DNA from: Azospirillum brasilense
Lineage (GTDB): Bacteria; Pseudomonadota; Alphaproteobacteria; Azospirillales; Azospirillaceae
NCBI RefSeq assembly: GCF_008365405.1
Contig: NZ_QOKV01000001.1
Span: forward strand, 248,001-312,000
Reading direction: 5' to 3'
Length of the DNA stretch: 64,000 nt
The notes beneath the pieces are model-generated. The model saw nothing but the letters and a program-made list of their open reading frames with translations, searched no databases and had not been told where the DNA came from. Shown here one piece after another: positions 62,151 to 64,000 of the stretch. The position numbers were made by a program, and so were the translations under genes. The stretch's first letter is position 1. Every line of letters starts with the position of its first letter.

Positions 62151-62945
62151 ATGTCAGACCAACCGAAGACCCGCCTCTATGTGGACAGCCCCCTCGGCGA
62201 GGGGCAGACGGTGGGGCTCGACCACGAGAGGGCGCATTTCCTGCGCCATGTCCTGCGGCTCGACAAGGGCAACGTCGTGGCCGTCTTCAACGGGCGGGAC
62301 GGCGAATGGCTGGCCGCCATCGACGGCTTCGGCAAGGGCTGGTGCTCGCTCACCGTGACCGCGCAGCGGCGTCTCCAGGCGGCCGGGCCGGACCTCTGGC
62401 TGCTGTTCGCCCCGATCAAGCGAGGGCGCATTGATTTCGTCGCGGAAAAGGCCAGCGAGTTGGGCGTGTCGCGGCTGTGGCCTGTCTTCACCCGCCGCAC
62501 CGACCCCAACCGTGTCAACACCGACCGCCTGCGCGCCAACGCCATCGAGGCCGCCGAGCAGTCGGAGCGGCTGACCGTGCCGGAGATGGCCGACCCGCTG
62601 CCGCTGGACAAGGCACTGGCCGGCTGGCCGGCCGAACGTACGCTGTACCTGTGCGCCGAGGCCGGGAACGTACGCCCCATCGCGGAGGCCGTCCATGCCC
62701 GTCCGCGCGGTCCCGCCGCCTTCCTGATCGGGCCGGAGGGCGGCTTTGCGCAGTCCGAACTTGACGAACTTTGTAAACTACCCTTTGTTGTTCCCGTCGG
62801 CCTGGGGCCCCGCATTCTTCGGGCCGACACGGCGGTGGTCGCGGCGCTCGCCTGCTGGCAGGCCCTTGCGGGGGACTGGACGGCGGACGGAGGCGACACC
62901 CGACCGCCCTTCCGCGCGCCGGCCGACCCCACCGTCGGGGAGTAA
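62151..62945 (+). CDS. rsmE: 16S rRNA (uracil1498-N3)-methyltransferase
   Basis: 264 aa. N-terminal PUA-like part HFLRHVLRLDKGNVVAVFNGRDGEWLAAI and SPOUT C-terminal motifs LIGPEGGFAQSELDEL and LGPRILRADTAVVAALACWQ. KASELGVSRLWPVFTRRTD is conserved. Methylates U1498 of 16S rRNA in the 30S. Single gene; gshA follows 81 bp later in the same direction. Confidence 0.96.
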   Translation: MSDQPKTRLYVDSPLGEGQTVGLDHERAHFLRHVLRLDKGNVVAVFNGRDGEWLAAIDGFGKGWCSLTVTAQRRLQAAGPDLWLLFAPIKRGRIDFVAEKASELGVSRLWPVFTRRTDPNRVNTDRLRANAIEAAEQSERLTVPEMADPLPLDKALAGWPAERTLYLCAEAGNVRPIAEAVHARPRGPAAFLIGPEGGFAQSELDELCKLPFVVPVGLGPRILRADTAVVAALACWQALAGDWTADGGDTRPPFRAPADPTVGE

Positions 62946-63026
62946 GGGCCGCTCGACGCGCCGCTGTTCCGAAGCGGGCCGTTTGATTCGTTGGCCAGTT
63001 TAGACTTTTTGAAAGCGGGAGCTTCC

Positions 63027-64000
63027 ATGTCCGCACCTCCGCAGACGCGTGGTGAACCGATCACCGACCGCCGCCAACTGGCGGCCTATCTGGAATCCGG
63101 CAACAAGCCGGCCGACCAGTGGCGCATCGGGACCGAACACGAGAAATTCGCCTACCGCGTCTCCGACCACCGGCCGCTGCCCTACGAGGGGCCGGACGGG
63201 ATTGGCGAACTGCTGACCCGCCTGCAGCGCTTCGGCTGGGACCCGGTGGAGGAGAAGGGCAACCTGATCGCCCTGACCCAGGGCATGGCGAACATCACGC
63301 TGGAGCCCGGTGGGCAGGTGGAACTGTCCGGCGCGCCGCTGGAGACCCTGCACCAGACCTGCGCCGAGGTGCACCGCCACCTCGAGCAGGTGAAGGAGAT
63401 CGGGGGCGAGTTGGGCATCGCCATGATGGGCCTCGGTTTCCAGCCGAAATGGCGGCGCGACGAGATCCCCTGGATGCCCAAGGGCCGCTACAAGATCATG
63501 GGCGACTACATGCCCAAGCGCGGCAATCTCGGCCTGGACATGATGATGCGCACCTGCACCGTGCAGGTGAACCTGGACTTCGCGTCGGAAGCCGACATGG
63601 TGAAGAAGTTCCGGGTCAGCCTGGCGCTTCAGCCCATCGCCACGGCGCTGTTCGCCAACTCGCCCTTCACCGAGGGCAAGCCGAACGGCTTCCAGAGCTT
63701 CCGCAGCCACATCTGGACCGACACCGACCCCGACCGCACCGGCGACCTGCCCTTCGTGTTCGAGGACGGCTTCGGGTTCGAACGGTACGTGGACTACCTG
63801 CTCGACGTGCCGATGTACTTCGTCTACCGCGACGGCACGTACATCGACGCCTCCGGCCAGTCCTTCCGCGACTTCATGCAGGGCCGCCTGCCGGCGTTGC
63901 CGGGCGAGGTCCCGCTGATCACCGACTGGGCCGACCACATGACCACCTCCTTCCCCGAGGTGCGTCTGAAGAAGTATCTGGAGATGCGCGGCGCCGACGG
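63027..64000 (+). CDS. gshA: Glutamate-cysteine ligase (plant/alphaproteobacterial type), 3' truncated by the window
   Basis: At least 324 codons; the gene runs off the right edge. [30 protein letters not shown] [59 protein letters not shown] and [30 protein letters not shown] are the GCS2-type motifs for ATP and glutamate. First step of glutathione synthesis. GGGAG before the ATG. Confidence 0.95.
   Translation, partial: MSAPPQTRGEPITDRRQLAAYLESGNKPADQWRIGTEHEKFAYRVSDHRPLPYEGPDGIGELLTRLQRFGWDPVEEKGNLIALTQGMANITLEPGGQVELSGAPLETLHQTCAEVHRHLEQVKEIGGELGIAMMGLGFQPKWRRDEIPWMPKGRYKIMGDYMPKRGNLGLDMMMRTCTVQVNLDFASEADMVKKFRVSLALQPIATALFANSPFTEGKPNGFQSFRSHIWTDTDPDRTGDLPFVFEDGFGFERYVDYLLDVPMYFVYRDGTYIDASGQSFRDFMQGRLPALPGEVPLITDWADHMTTSFPEVRLKKYLEMRGAD

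Overview
The window is about 68% GC, densely coded bacterial chromosome, most likely from an alphaproteobacterium of the Rhodospirillales, and I think of Azospirillum type. The reasons are gene content and order (aroQ-accB-accC, aat/DUF2155/mlaD/NDUFA12, a PraR-like XRE regulator, two chemoreceptors, METTL20- and NDUFA12-type proteins shared with mitochondria). The genus rests on recalled gene neighbourhoods, not on a search. No rRNA, tRNA, CRISPR array or intact insertion sequence was seen. Both ends cut genes: a polyprenyl synthetase on the left and a glutamate-cysteine ligase on the right.

Left third (1-29 kb): a DUF2007 protein; an uncharacterised 373-aa protein facing a small RTX calcium-binding protein across an AT-rich gap with a perfect palindrome; a tRNA/DNA-type N6-methyltransferase, an S49 protease, a solitary HicB; glyQ-glyS; leuA preceded by a Leu-rich leader peptide; an lrgAB pair; a four-gene operon (DUF3775-like, SRPBCC, zinc alcohol dehydrogenase, small protein); a treZ/GH133 debranching pair; a PAS kinase lacking its phospho-acceptor histidine; a secreted polysaccharide deacetylase; a DUF2934/HPF-cold-shock pair; and divergent cell-wall genes (L,D-transpeptidase and a YcbK-like Tat protein).

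Middle (29-50 kb): an XRE regulator divergent from a large chemoreceptor, a dynamin-like GTPase, the aroQ-accB-accC operon with a recognisable promoter and a strong terminator, an RNase T2 with an altered catalytic motif, aat, and a long leftward envelope series (waaA-lpxK-lpxL-lysE, NDUFA12, mlaD, a lipoprotein, DUF2155). Next come a globin-coupled chemoreceptor and a three-gene lipid block (metallophosphoesterase, glycosyltransferase, divergent lipid kinase) that resembles the PlcP-Agt lipid-remodelling module of phosphate starvation.

Right part (50-64 kb): a 536-aa protein that is a distant paralogue of the 373-aa protein near position 1000; pmbA, doxX, a DUF3616 protein, ubiD; a sharply AT-rich single-gene insertion encoding an Abi-alpha (DUF4393) protein, the clearest sign of horizontal transfer and of phage-defence cargo; then a HEAT-repeat alkylation-repair-like protein, a METTL20-like methyltransferase, a secreted CHAP protein, ubiA, rsmE and gshA. 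The observations I rate highest are the Abi-alpha insertion, the undescribed paralogue pair, the PlcP/Agt-like module with a possible Pho box, the leuA leader and the His-less kinase.
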